Shown one piece after another: positions 54,170 through 64,000 of a stretch of DNA of 64,000 nt; within the stretch, counting starts at the first letter, position 1, and every line of letters begins with the position of its first letter. The notes beneath the pieces are model-generated. The model made no database searches. It was not told the DNA's origin and saw only the letters and a program-made list of their open reading frames with translations. The stretch is from Micropterix aruncella (Eukaryota > Arthropoda > Insecta > Lepidoptera > Micropterigidae). The stretch covers positions 23,547,616 to 23,611,615 of the forward strand of contig OX155957.1 in assembly GCA_944548615.1 (NCBI GenBank). The letters are read 5' to 3'. A program made the position numbers and the translations under genes.

Positions 54170-54377
54170 TAAATAGGATAGAAACGTATTTACCGCATGA
54201 AATTCGTAGCACCCGACGTTTCGGTGACGTTTACAGCCACCGTTGTCTAGACTGTCCAGTCTACCCTAGACAACGGCGGCTGCAAATTCACCGAAACGTC
54301 GGGTGCTACAAATTTCACGCGGTAAATTCGTTTCTATTCTACTTATAATGTCAAACACCCGCGATGGTCTTCCATTT
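54170..54377 (-). mobile_element. Second Penelope-like hairpin without coding region, ~16-bp target duplication
   Basis: The same inverted arms as 29063-29279 (CGTATTTACCGCATGAAATT and AATTTCACGCGGTAAATTCG), with the tail AATGTCAAACACCCGCGATG. TATATATAACAGTTTA (54154-54169) and TATATATAAAAGTTTA (54378-54393) flank it, 15 of 16 matching. Part of this match lies in TA-rich sequence, so the true duplication may be nearer 12 bp. Confidence 0.7.
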
Positions 54378-54393
54378 TATATATAAAAGTTTA

Positions 54394-54740
54394 CTTTTTG
54401 AACCGGTGGTCGTGTTTTTTATTTTTTTTAATTATTGTTTTTGTTTACATGTTCTCTTCCGAATATTCGTGGTCCGTTTTTGTGCGCAGTAGATTTAGCT
54501 ATGGACTGTAAATTTAATGGCGACATTAAAGTGTCGATGGGTAACAGTGGTTACCATTGTATTTTCGTACAATATGAGGATCCAGGTGGGAGATATGACC
54601 AAGGACCCCCTCCATGTTCGTTTCCATATGCTACGCGAATGAATTTTAAGAATTTCCCTACTTGCATTCGCGAGAAATATTTATGAACGGTGAGATGCGA
54701 CTTCTTTTGGCACGCCTTTGCACCGGGCGTATAGATAGGT
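54394..54740. other. Unassigned sequence with one short open frame
   Basis: An 83-codon plus-strand frame at 54435-54686 has no recognisable domain. Its cysteines and Gly/Asn pattern are not enough to name it. Confidence 0.25.
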
Positions 54741-54749
54741 GTCTACGCA

Positions 54750-54783
54750 GCTGTAGTCGACAGTTGTAGTCGACAGTTCTAGT
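54750..54783 (+). repeat. Extreme FA 3' ends, partly doubled
   Basis: TGTAGTCGACAGT is followed by TGTAGTCGACAGTTCTAGT: the last ~15-20 bp of FA, repeated. It sits directly against the left target duplication of the next FA copy. Confidence 0.45.
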
Positions 54784-54797
54784 TGCTGATGCTGAAG

Positions 54798-55952
54798 GGG
54801 AGCTAATATGGGCCTAGTGCAGTTGGGCCATTATTTTTGATCGCGGCCAAAGGAATGGCTGAACGCCTAACACATGTGTTAGGGTCGGCCTAACTCACAG
54901 GTCAACACCCATCCAGTAGCCTCCGCGCAGAAGTGTGAGCCTGGGTAGAACTTTGTGCCTGCGGACCAGTTCCCCTGGGAATCGTCCCTCGGGCGCTCCT
55001 GGTCGGTTGACGTGACGTGCGGCGTCAGCCAATCGACTGTGCATTCCGACTGATAACCGAAGGAGTCGAAAACGGCTTTGTTAAGAAACAGCTTTGTTTC
55101 CTTTAGAGCGGAGGTGGCGGCTACCCGATATCGGGTGAACAGCCGGGCAAATGATGCCGTGGTCGGCGATAGTTCGGTAGACACCGAATCAGCGGTATTT
55201 AATGAAGAGGACCGCGTATGCGACCTCGAAGTCGTAACCAGTCGGGAGGCTGGAGAAATCTGTCCGTAACTGGAAGTAAGGTCGCGAGTGTCGGCCCGCT
55301 CGTTGCATACCTGGCTTCTAGCGGTAAGGCGTTGGTCTCTTATGGGCAAGTGGCGTAACTATCCAGTGGATTGTTTCTTCCCAAGTCTTCTACGCTAATA
55401 TCACCGGAGACAGAACGGGTAAAATATCTTGAATAGACAATATTCGTGATCTTTTACCAACCGCTGGATGGCGCAAAGTGCTTAACTTTTTATATTATTC
55501 TCCAAAATATTAACATTTTTAAATTTTCAAAAAAAAACACTTTTTTGTTTTCGATTTCTTGTTTTTTTTTATTTCATCAAAGTTGCTTATTTGCTGTACT
55601 AATTCACCTACTTCAAGGATGTTACTAATTAAAAACTCATCCTGTATATGTATAAATGATATCCCTGATTGCACCAAGACCGTGGATGATGAAATCATCT
55701 ATAATCGTAACCAGTCGGGAGGCTGGAGATATCTGGCCGTAACTGGAAGTAAGGGCGCGAGTGGCGGCCCGCTAGTTGCATACCTGACTTCTAGCGGTAA
55801 GGCGTTGGTCTCTTATGGGCAAGTGGCGTAACTAGCCAGTGGACTGTTTCTTCCCAAGTCTTTTACGCTCACCTCACAGGAAACAGAACGATCAAATATT
55901 GTTAGAACTTCCCGGGGTAACGGGTTCGCCCGTTGTAGTCGACATCTCCAAA
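54798..55952 (+). mobile_element. FA retroposon with 14-bp target duplication and an internal duplication-insertion
   Basis: TGCTGATGCTGAAG is present at 54784-54797 and 55953-55966. At the right it continues in frame into a LINE reverse transcriptase, so this motif is native target sequence. The element has an FA-type 5' start (GAGCTAATATGGGCC) and 3' end (GTAGTCGACATCTCC). In its 3' half a ~180-bp FA segment is present twice (55236-55416 and 55704-55890), separated by the foreign 286-bp block 55417-55702. Confidence 0.75.
55417..55702 (+). repeat. Duplicate of the MITE-LINE junction from 48432-48711
   Basis: Closely matches 48432-48711: the right two-thirds of family B, then the LINE sequence encoding NDIPDCTKTVDDEIIY. 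Because it spans the MITE-LINE junction, it derives from a copy in which the MITE had already entered the LINE. It is flanked by a direct duplication of FA sequence. Confidence 0.8.
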
Positions 55953-55965
55953 TGCTGATGCTGAA

Positions 55966-56345
55966 GACGTACGTGAGGACAAAGCTCACGTACGCGGCAC
56001 CAGCCTGGTTCCACCTCATCTCGACACAGCAGCGACGAACATATAACGAGTGTTAAACGTCGGATTGAGAAGTGTCGGGAGCTCTATGGTACATTTGAAA
56101 CGTGACTCTGGAACGAACGCGACTTCAGCGAGACAGAGTTTGTGTAAGAATACATGAAGGGCCGACACTTCGCCGCACTAGCCCATTCATCAGCTCGCTC
56201 CGCTGCATACCAGGCCGCCAGAGGTCCGGAAACTGTACCCTCGCATTCTGCTAGATTAGGAGACCGCCAGCGCGCTCATCGCAGCCACGGTATACCGACA
56301 GAACAGTAGACGACACAGTCGCAAGCGACAGGGCATTGCGGGGAT
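55966..56345 (+). pseudogene. Non-LTR retrotransposon RT C-terminal fragment
   Basis: Starting in the right target duplication, the frame reads LLMLKTYVRTKLTYAAPAWF, the conserved segment after the RT core in jockey/R1-type elements. Further on, with frameshifts, it reads GRHFAALAHSSARSAAYQAA and ends near 56345. Upstream LINE sequence is not visible on the other side of the FA insertion. Confidence 0.65.
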
Positions 56346-56393
56346 AGGGTGGTAGGGCATTGTGGGGATAGGAAGTGGGCAGAAGGGTACGTC

Positions 56394-57265
56394 CAGGGGC
56401 GTAGCTACCGCAGTATCTGCCGTATCAATTATACGGGGCCCCCTGGCCACGAGGGCCCCCAAACTGACCTGACCTGACCTGGCGACCTGAGTCGTATGTT
56501 CGAAATATTACAACTGGAGAAACTCCTGTCTTCTTCAAACGAAGAGATATTAAACGCTTCCGGAAAACTGTCGGCTAAATACAGTAAATACATCTCAGTT
56601 ATTCTTTATGACCAATTAAACGCTCTAAAGACATGCTTAAAATCTGAAATTCAAAAAATTCATTTTATTAAGGAACTCATTGAATTATTGCTGATAAAAT
56701 GCAATAGTCTTGCATCCAGTTTTCTGGAGGTAATAACAGCATGCTTTTTATTCTTGACCTTCCAGTTACAACTGCAACTGCTGAAAGAAGTTTTTCAAAA
56801 TTAAAACTAATAAAAAAATACCTAAGAACTTCGATGGGAAATGAACGCCTGTCAGACCTGTCACTATTGTCCATAGAGGCAGAAACTTTAGAAAAACTAA
56901 AGTCATCATCAGCTATAAATGATTTAATAAATCAGTTTGCCGAAAAAAAGGCATGGAGAGTATAGAACAGATATACAATCTAGTGGGGGGATAAAATCCA
57001 CACAAATGCAATCTTATCTGCTTCGCAAAAAATCAATTGTATTGTATTGGATAATTTTACAAAATAAAAAATAAAATAAAAAATATATTTAATTTGATTT
57101 TTTTGTAAAAATTTTGGAAAAAGTGACAGATAGATAATTATGATGAATAAATATTTCTTTTAATTTTATGCAAACCTTTTTTCTTTTGTGAGAAATTTTT
57201 ACCCTTCCTAAGGGCCCCCAAACAAATTTTTACACGGGGCCCTGCCAAGGCACGCTACGCCACTG
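56394..57265 (+). mobile_element. Defective hAT transposon with 8-bp target duplication
   Basis: Termini CAGGGGCGTAGCTACC and, read inward from the right, CAGTGGCGTAGCGTGCC. GGTACGTC (56386-56393) and GGTACTTC (57266-57273) match at 7 of 8 positions. Only the C-terminal part of a transposase remains. The 872-bp length is far below an autonomous hAT, so most of the enzyme is deleted. Confidence 0.85.
56496..56965 (+). pseudogene. hAT transposase C-terminal fragment (ZMYM1-like), frameshifted
   Basis: The first frame (56496-56804) reads NASGKLSAKYSKYISVILYD and LLLIKCNSLASSFLEVITAC. The protein then continues one frame over (from about 56747) with LDLPVTTATAERSFSKLKLI, LSDLSLLSIEAETL and INQFAEKKAW. 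The second part is the hAT C-terminal dimerisation region, in which TATAERSFSKLK is highly conserved. A single frameshift separates the halves near 56745, and the N-terminal and catalytic regions are missing. It is bounded by hAT termini. Confidence 0.85.
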
Positions 57266-58342
57266 GGTACTTCTCGAGGAAGGGGTACGTCTCGAACGTT
57301 ACGTGCGGGCGAAGGCATATGCGAGCCCTTGCGACTCGTGACGTATTCGCTTCGATTTATTACTTGTTTTAATTCACAGCACAGCACAGCAGTCGACACC
57401 ACAGAAGATGCAATTTTCGCCTACACAGTCTACACCACACAGTAAACACTCTACAGAGTCTACACTCACAAGCAACCTACCGCAGGGCGCTCAGCTCCGC
57501 GACGCTACATTCTGAAATATGGGTCAAAGGACCCGGCTCATAAGATTACCCGCTCAAAGCATCATAGCTAGCGAAAGACGTCACGGGCCTTTTTATAGAA
57601 CCTATCGACTGAGACACCGATTCCCTGAGAAAAATATAACCATACAATACACGAAAACGTGCATGTTTCGACAAGGATTACGTATATAACTCGGATTGTG
57701 TTCGATACGTATGAATTAACATGACGCGTATTGGCGTCACGGTAGTTACCGTGTCATAATGTTAAAACATAATGTTATATCATTACGTCGCGACCATGGG
57801 ACCGTCGCGACATGTAGTAGTATACGTGCGGTTATAGTCGGACAAATGAATCATGTTGAAATAACCGTATACTGTTATTTCCGTATTAACCGTAAGGGAA
57901 ATTTGATACGTATAATCGAGCATTGGTGTTTCAACAAAATTACGATTGAAACAATGTTATTCTGAATAATACCGTAATAACAAAATGGTAATGTAAAAAT
58001 CAATCCAATATTTTTCTCAGTGTTCGTGTGAAACGAAGATGAAGACGAATGATGATGACAAGTGTATGAAGACGTGTAAAATGATTGTTCGTTTACGTTA
58101 ACCCTAGAAATGCTACGATTTGGAAACCGCCGTGCAGAGCGTAGAATAAATTCGCACGTATTGGGAGTAATACCGGCGGTACAACGGGTAAAAATCGTGA
58201 AAACAGTGCAGCGGCGCATACTACTTTTTATTTCTTTTTTAATCGAACGAAGCGAGGGCTTCGTTATGGGAGGCGGCAAGCATAAACTAAAGGTTTGATC
58301 GGGTTACGTAAGCTTTTGCTCAGAGGGATATACGTGGGAGGG

Positions 58343-58345
<3 letters not shown>
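57266..58345. other. Non-coding stretch, partly CpG-rich
   Basis: A short imperfect repeat of CTACAC(A)GTCTACA-like units lies at about 57375-57475. About 57600-58150 is rich in CG dinucleotides and short palindromes (for example GTTAAAACATAATGTTAT). Frames at 57875-58279 (-) and nearby show no domain. Confidence 0.35.
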
Positions 58346-58375
<30 letters not shown>

Positions 58376-58399
58376 TGTATGTGTGTGTGTGTGTGAGGG

Positions 58400-58438
<39 letters not shown>

Positions 58439-58530
58439 ATGTATTTATGTATGTATGTATTTATGTATGTATGTATGTATGTATGTATGTATGTATGTAT
58501 GTATGTATTTATTTATTTATTTATTTATAG
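58346..58530. repeat. (TATG)n, (GT)n and (ATTT)n compound microsatellite
   Basis: Tandem TATG units, a GT run at about 58380-58422, more TATG, then TTTATTTATTTA. The N-terminal half of the long frame 58347-59096 is a translation of this repeat. Confidence 0.95.
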
Positions 58531-58544
58531 TATTACACAACATA

Positions 58545-59093
58545 CTTCTACTGTGTGGAAAACTCAGGTATTTTTTAAAACTATTCTTTCACCTGAAATC
58601 CGTAGTACCTCATAATATTATGAAAATCATATACTTTTCACATGTAAATTCTATACTAGGATATGGCATTCAGGTATGGGGACTTACATTTCCCACGTAC
58701 GTTAGGAAAGTGGAAAATATTCAAATTCGAATACTGAAACAAATGGCACCAAAAGGCTCAATACAAATTAAGCAAAATAATTACACAGAACTCTACTCCT
58801 CAATTGATGTCTTGCCTATAAGTTTCTTTGTATGGTATAAAATTCTGCTTGACAACAACGAAAACGGTTCGTTACGAATACCTGCCGATCATGTACACAG
58901 AACTCGGCTACGTGAAAAGGGGTATTTGAAATATAACAAGCAAAACAATTATTACGGCGATAGAACTCTTGAATTCATTGTTCCAAAATTATTCAATCAC
59001 TTTTCTATAAAATTAGACAACTCAATCAGCAAATATATCTCAAAAATAGGGCTTATCCTTATGCAACACAAAATGCCTCCAATTGAGACGAAT
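58545..59093 (+). pseudogene. Non-LTR retrotransposon RT C-terminus
   Basis: The frame reads FSHVNSILGYGIQVWG, the conserved segment after the RT core. It continues VRKVENIQIRILKQMAP and FVWYKILLD to EFIVPKLFNHFS, stopping at 59094-59096. About 180 residues survive without a stop, followed by a short A-rich UTR. The upstream RT is missing and a microsatellite adjoins the truncation. The ATG at 58347 is in the microsatellite and is not a real start. Clade: jockey/RTE-like, tentative. Confidence 0.75.
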
Positions 59094-60344
59094 TAAAGCG
59101 AAAAAATAAAAAATTAAACACATTGATCACTTCGGCAAAGCCGTTTTATATACGCGGCAGATGTTCGATACGGAGCGTTTTATTTTAGAAATTCAAGATC
59201 GGCCTGCTTTATATGATTTTAAAGTTGAAGGACTACGCCAATCGAGAACTAAAAGCAAAACTATGATTGAGATAGGCCAGGAACTATCGGCTAATTGAGC
59301 TGATTTAAGTCCAGAAGAAAAAAACAACTCTTTGTATCTTGTTTGTTGATTCGGTGGCTCACAATTGATAGAAATTCATCAAAATACTTCACAGACATTC
59401 TCTAGTACAAGAAGAACTTGTGAGGATTATCTCGGTGTACACTAAACATTGAATGCGTTTTTTTTATTTTTCATTAACTCTAATAATAAAAGAGCTGCAA
59501 GAGCAGCGATCATGGGCGGTTCCATTTTAAAGAATGAATAAAAATAGCCGTAAATTGCGCGATTAATCGCTATGCGTGTAGACTGGCGGTTTGCAACAGC
59601 TTATTCGAGCGGTTTTCCGACGGCGATTAATCGCAAATATAGAAGGGCCCGTAGGTGTAACACAAGTTATAGTGCCAGTTCGTTATTGCGTTATTCGTTA
59701 TTGCAACACCTGCATGCATACAACGTAGACTTTACCGATTTCGACTTATTTAACACAACAGTAGTAGGTACTTTGTTATAGATACCGGTAAAAAGCTGGA
59801 GATCAAATCAGATTGAATTAAGTTAACATCCCTCATTCCTACATGCGCTCTCATGCACATGCACACACACACACTATTATTCTTTTATCGAACTATCTCG
59901 TTGTAATTAGTAGTATCATGTTATAAAAGGTGACAATAAAAGTACTGATAAAAATATAATATTTCATTTAATTTTTTAAAAATGTATTGATAGATCAAGA
60001 TACAATTATAGTATTGAAACTTATGCTTTAGTATTCTAACTGCATTCACTTTATTTTTATTTTAGGGATTTTCGCAAGATGAAGTAGGGATCTCCCGCCA
60101 TCATTTTATATAAAATTTAGTGCTTTATATCAACATCAACATCATCAACTTTGGTGCCTCTTCGACATGCTTCTAATTGACATTATATAATTTTGTTAGT
60201 ACATGTATCTTCTTTAGTGGCTAAGTATCACGAATTAAATCTTGCGAGCAGTTTCGATTTTGCTCGGAATAAAATGAAATGTTATTTATGGTTATAAATT
60301 ATAATGTTATTTACTAAGATAACGCAACATCCAACGTTCTTATG
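59094..60344. other. Non-coding stretch with a GC-balanced patch (about 59500-59770)
   Basis: The frame at 59572-59781 (+) has no domain. A CA-rich run lies near 59850-59870. No repeat matched. Confidence 0.35.
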
Positions 60345-60600
60345 ACAATTACTATGAGTCTGGAAGTCAGCCGTGGGATGAGCTTAGAAGGCTTTAGGAC
60401 GGTACAAACCTACCGACCAGCAAAGCCACGAGCTCGCCAGAGTCCAACGCCTTACGGCGAGGTACTAGGGAGGTAACCCAGTGGTGCCACTCGCCCCTGG
60501 CTACCAGTTTCGGCAAGATATCTCCATCTGGAATTAACCTTCAGGATACCTCCTTCCTCCCGACTGGTTACGGGACCGAAGTCTTGGGGTGACAACCGTT
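60345..60600 (-). repeat. FA retroposon fragment, diverged subfamily
   Basis: Shares AACGCCTTACGGCGAGGTAC, AATTAACCTTCAGGATACCT and CCTTCCTCCCGACTGGTTAC with the copy at 61748-62437. Both ends are missing. Confidence 0.6.
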
Positions 60601-60699
60601 TTTTTTATAAAGGACAGATTGATTATAAAAACCCAATAATTTAATAAGCGATAACAACAATAGCATTCAATTATTAGTGTCATCTATCGCATTTTTATA

Positions 60700-61315
60700 T
60701 ATGACTAGATGACCCGGTGAACTTCGTACCACCTAAAATTGATTTGCTTGTAACTCTTCATAAGCGCTTATTGATCCTAATCAACCTTCCAAATCCAATT
60801 CATTGAAATCTACAATATGGCCGAATCATGTACGGTTTGAGTTTCGTTTGGTGATTAAATGAAAGTCGTTTGTAATTAAAATAAATTCAATGTATTTAAT
60901 ATGTATGATGAAATATAAATGCTTTTTCGACTTCTCTGACTTTTTCGACTTTCTCGACGTTTTCGACTTTTTCGACTTTTTTGACTTTTTCGACTCGTTT
61001 GACGTTTTCGACTTTTCATTTTTTTGAAATTTTACACAATCGCACGGAATGAATAACAGTTATAAATGGTGCAGCTGTCAAACAATACGATCGCCTCGAA
61101 CGCCATCTATTGAAAGTGGTCCATTTCCCAAAATAACCAATTTCGATTTTTTCGATTTTCAGTTGTTTCTTTTAATTTTTCCTCAATATCTTTTTGTAAA
61201 CCACCCCTGAATCAAGGCAAACAAAACAAAAAAATTATAATTCAAATCGGTATAGTCATTTTCGAGATCTTGCGAGACTAGCGCAAGGGGATTCATTTTT
61301 ATATATAAGATAGAT
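60700..61315. mobile_element. Unclassified MITE-like repeat containing a 9-bp minisatellite
   Basis: Begins around ACTAGATGACCCGGTGAACT and ends ATTCATTTTTATATATAAGA; such ends recur in insect interspersed repeats. The interior at about 60930-61015 has roughly ten copies of GACTTTTTC with small changes. No clear inverted termini or target duplication. The minus-strand frame at 61183-61374 is not a gene. Confidence 0.45.
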
Positions 61316-61736
61316 GCCATGCCATTGCGATGGGCATGCACATGGTGATCAGTCGAGGTGCTTAACCCCGACAATTGTTAACCACCTTGACTGATCATTT
61401 TAGTCTCTGAATAGCTGTCGCACATGCGTCGTCCCCATCCACCCTAACTCTTAACTGCCATTTAATGCAGCGTGTTTATGATATACGGCGTGTTATGTGC
61501 GTGTCATCCTCCCCCAGCAGACCCTCAACGGAAGATATCTCAGCGGCATCACGTGCCTATTTCCCGCCAAGTGGCAGCTATTAATCATAGTTTCGAAGGC
61601 AGCAGCGCTGCCAGCCTGCTACATCGTTTTGTCATTACCACCGCTTTGTCTACTGAGCTGTCGCGGATGGCGACTTTTTGCTAAGGGCCGTTAACGCAGT
61701 ACCACAGATTAAACGGAGGATTGTATGCATTCGTGG
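61316..61736. other. Unassigned GC-balanced sequence
   Basis: Overlapping plus-strand frames at 61472-61694 show no domain and conflict with one another. No repeat matched. Confidence 0.3.
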
Positions 61737-61747
61737 CGGATGCGACA

Positions 61748-62437
61748 GTTGGCCGGTGTCGACTACAACGGGCGGACCCGCCTTTCCAGGCTGGTATAAC
61801 GATATGGGATCGTTCTTTCAGCCATGGGATGAGCGTAAAAGACGTTGGAAAGACGACGGCACAAACCTACCATTCAGCAAACCCAAGAACCCACCAGTGT
61901 CCAACGCCTTACGGCGAGGTACTAGGAAGGTAACCCAGTGAGGCTACCTCGCCACCTGGTTACCAGTTTTGGTAGGTTATCTACGTCTGAAATTAACCTT
62001 CAGGATACCTCCTTCCTCCCGACTGGTTCCAGGACCGAAGTCGCTTACGCGGCCTCTACCTGCCGTAATTCAGCGGTGATTCAATTTGAATCTATCGCGG
62101 ACCAAAAGCATCTCTGCTCGGCTCTGAATTCAGGATCAGGTAGCCGTATCTTCATTTCAAGAGTGGTTGATGACAGGTCAACATCCACCCCCGCTGCTTA
62201 GGAGGCAGTATATCTCCATAGTCTCCGGACCCCTTCAGCAATAAGTCAGAGTGCACAACCGGTTGGCGTCGACGAACGGTGCGCTAACACCAGGAGAAAC
62301 TGGTCCACCAGCCTGGAGGCCTGCGACGCGAGAGTTTTACCCGGGGTAGCTTTCTTCTGAATAGAAGCTGAATCGTGAGTTAAGCCGATCCGAGAACAAA
62401 ATGGATCTTATGGCCTAAGCTGCACGAAACCTTTTGA
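61748..62437 (-). mobile_element. FA retroposon, diverged subfamily, 11-bp target duplication
   Basis: CGGATGCGACA lies at 61737-61747 and 62438-62448. The 690-bp element has its 3' end at 61748 (GTGTCGACTACAACGGGCGG on the plus strand) and its 5' end at 62437. It is diverged from the main FA type but collinear with it. A hAT element is inserted ten bases beyond its right target duplication. Confidence 0.8.
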
Positions 62438-62458
62438 CGGATGCGACACTAATGGAAA

Positions 62459-62901
62459 CAGTGCCGGATTAACCTATGAAGAGGCCCTTAGGCCATTGAA
62501 ATCTCGGGCCCCCCTTTGCACTGTTCGGGCCCCCCTTTGGGCTGTCAAACATTCTGACGACGATGTAGTGTAGAAAAGAAGTGTATATATACAAAACACG
62601 ATCGTACTGGCAAGGTGAGCCGTTTCAACATTTCTGACAACGCTTATGTCGCGTAGCAAAGACGCTAATATAAACAAAATACAATTGCACCGGCTGGCAG
62701 CGAAAAACTGACAATAATTTATAACAATTATACTATTAGTCGTGTCAAAAAGTACATCAAACATGTTCTCCTTAGAATTACAATTCAATTATTTTTTTCT
62801 ACCTATTAGTTTTTTTTTAATATGATTATAATGATTCCTTGTCGCAGGGCGTAAGACCCATAGGCCATTGCCTACTTGGCCTATTGGATAATCCGGCACT
62901 G
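62459..62901. mobile_element. Non-autonomous hAT element, 8-bp target duplication
   Basis: Starts CAGTGCCGGATTAACC and ends in the inverse of CAGTGCCGGATTATCC. AATGGAAA (62451-62458) and AATGGGAA (62902-62909) match at 7 of 8 positions. The interior includes GGGCCCCCCTTTG strings but no transposase. The minus-strand frame 62474-62788 inside it is not conserved. Confidence 0.85.
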
Positions 62902-62944
62902 AATGGGAACTCCCTCGATCGATCGCATGGAGAGGATCGAGTCT

Positions 62945-63373
62945 GGCTAAGAACTCACGGCGCGGTTTTCCCCCGCGCCCGCTGCGGTTGCGTATCTGTT
63001 TTGTTTCAAAACTCACGACACCGCAGGTTTGCGCAGTTAAAAGGCCGCCGCGGTTGCGCGAAGGGCCTGCAAACTTGGCGGCAGAAAATTGCAAGTCGCG
63101 CGGTTTATGTGTCACACCCGAGCGCCTGCACTGCGTCGCCCGCGATTCGAACGCAGAGCCACGGGGAACCACGGCCCCTGAGTTCCACTAGTAGCTCGCT
63201 AGTAGTCGCTGCGGCCGCCGTGATTTAACCGTGATTTAACCACGCCCGCCGCGGGCGAAAATCGCGTCGTGAAAATTGCGCCTCAATTAAACTTATATTT
63301 ATGCATTCTACGAAGGCCGCGGGCCTGCAACCGCGGCAGGCTCGTGAAAAAACGGCGCCGTGAGTTCTTAGCC
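62945..63373. mobile_element. GC- and CpG-rich foldback element
   Basis: GGCTAAGAACTCACGGCGC at 62945-62963 is repeated as its exact complement at 63355-63373. Weaker similarity continues for about 25 bp inward. TCT adjoins both ends and may be a 3-bp duplication. The interior is strongly GC-rich, unlike the rest of the window, and has GTGATTTAACC doubled at about 63219-63240. Overlapping frames on both strands are by-products of high GC content. Confidence 0.6.
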
Positions 63374-64000
63374 TCTCACCTCCTCATGGGCTGGTCGCAA
63401 TATTGCAATCCTGCTGTATGAATCGAAAGAGAAAATGTCGTATACGAGATGACGTCATTCTACGTCGCTTTTCCATTGAGATTCGAACAAAGAACGCGAA
63501 AGTGACAGAAATACGACGTTAAGTTTTATGCGACTTTTCGCGTCGATTTTTTTTTAAATAAATCATTTTGTCGCTTATAATTTTCTAAAAGTTCATGAAA
63601 CAAAACTTCTTCAGATATGGTCGTTCACAGGTATTATGTCACTTTAATGTTTCGCCATTGGTTATTGTTTATATATATTGTAGCAAAAAAAGTATGGATA
63701 CTGCCGATTAAATAAATACATACAGGCATTACCAGAAAACACTTTTTTTATTCTTTTTTATTCCCAGGATCTCAAACCGTAGAGATCCGCAGCAAACTCG
63801 AATTGTAATTTTTTCTCGAAAGCAAGACTCGTGTAAAATGATGTATTTTTTTGTTGGGAGTAAAACATATCCATTGTCGGACGTAACTCATAACTGTTGA
63901 AATGAAGAAATGAACAAAAATCCGGTCAAAATAACGGCAAATCGGCCGCTATTACAGTGTAACAACTGCAATGTTAAACTAGTAATAAACATTCTACTTA
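63374..64000. other. Unassigned sequence to window end
   Basis: No gene or repeat was recognised; mixed composition turning AT-rich. Confidence 0.4.

Noticed and set aside
54435..54686. 83-codon frame with MDCKFNGDIKVSMGNSGYHC-type text
   Set aside because: Looks mildly protein-like but no family or exon boundary could be supported.
58347..58540. Cys/Met/Tyr-rich N-terminus of the frame ending at 59096
   Set aside because: Translation of TATG and GT microsatellites fused by chance to a LINE C-terminus.
62789..63228. Overlapping 127-129 codon frames on both strands
   Set aside because: GC-rich foldback element lacking stops by composition; no motif, and both strands are open at once.

Overview
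This window looks like repeat-rich, AT-rich intergenic or intronic DNA from an arthropod, most likely an insect. The evidence is a BEL/Pao LTR retrotransposon, a Penelope-like element, several non-LTR retrotransposon 3' ends, hAT and mariner remnants, TTAA-flanked elements, tRNA- and 5S-like retroposons, and long AT-rich stretches. A lepidopteran is plausible but not proven. I found no convincing host protein-coding gene, no tRNA gene, no rRNA operon and no CRISPR array. Nearly every recognisable coding stretch belongs to a mobile element.

Layout. 1-2.6 kb: copies of a retroposon family (FA here), one split by an AT-rich insert and one by a small hAT element. 3.8-4.6 kb: a TTAA-flanked element containing another FA piece. 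4.66-6.1 kb and 19.7-21.94 kb: two regions rich in GGAAGG/CCTTCC motifs that end in the same 14-bp inverted terminus, possibly the two ends of one 17-kb element. 7715-16049: a full-length, minus-strand BEL/Pao element with apparently identical 576-bp LTRs and an ATATG target duplication; a 1424-bp TTAA-flanked insert separates its gag-protease and RT-RNaseH-integrase frames. 17.2-18.8 kb: hairpin elements and short tandem duplications. 22-28 kb: AT-rich, mostly featureless sequence with one GC-balanced island. 28-36.6 kb: LINE 3' end, Penelope-like hairpin and longer Penelope-like relic, composite MITE, internally deleted mariner, nested FA copies. 36.7-43.2 kb: 5S-derived retroposon and three unrelated LINE C-terminal fragments, one with a restriction-like endonuclease domain. 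43.3-45.1 kb and 51.3-56.0 kb: FA copies, several with clear target duplications. 47.3-50.9 kb: LINE fragments interrupted by MITEs and a hAT element. 56.0-64 kb: LINE fragments, a defective hAT transposase element, a second hAT, microsatellites, a MITE with a 9-bp minisatellite and a GC-rich foldback element.

The elements interact mainly by nesting, which gives a relative order of insertion at several places. Three observations deserve most attention: (i) FA, a ~0.66-0.7 kb retroposon with no evident ORF and no poly-A tail but a fixed 3' end, 5' truncations and 11-14 bp target duplications; (ii) a Penelope-like family in which ~210-bp hairpins with no coding region carry their own 12-16 bp target duplications, so they appear to move independently; (iii) the possible 17-kb terminal-inverted-repeat element that hosts the BEL insertion. 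Several GC-balanced, apparently single-copy islands could be conserved regulatory DNA, but that cannot be tested here. Identities and alignments were judged by eye, not computed.
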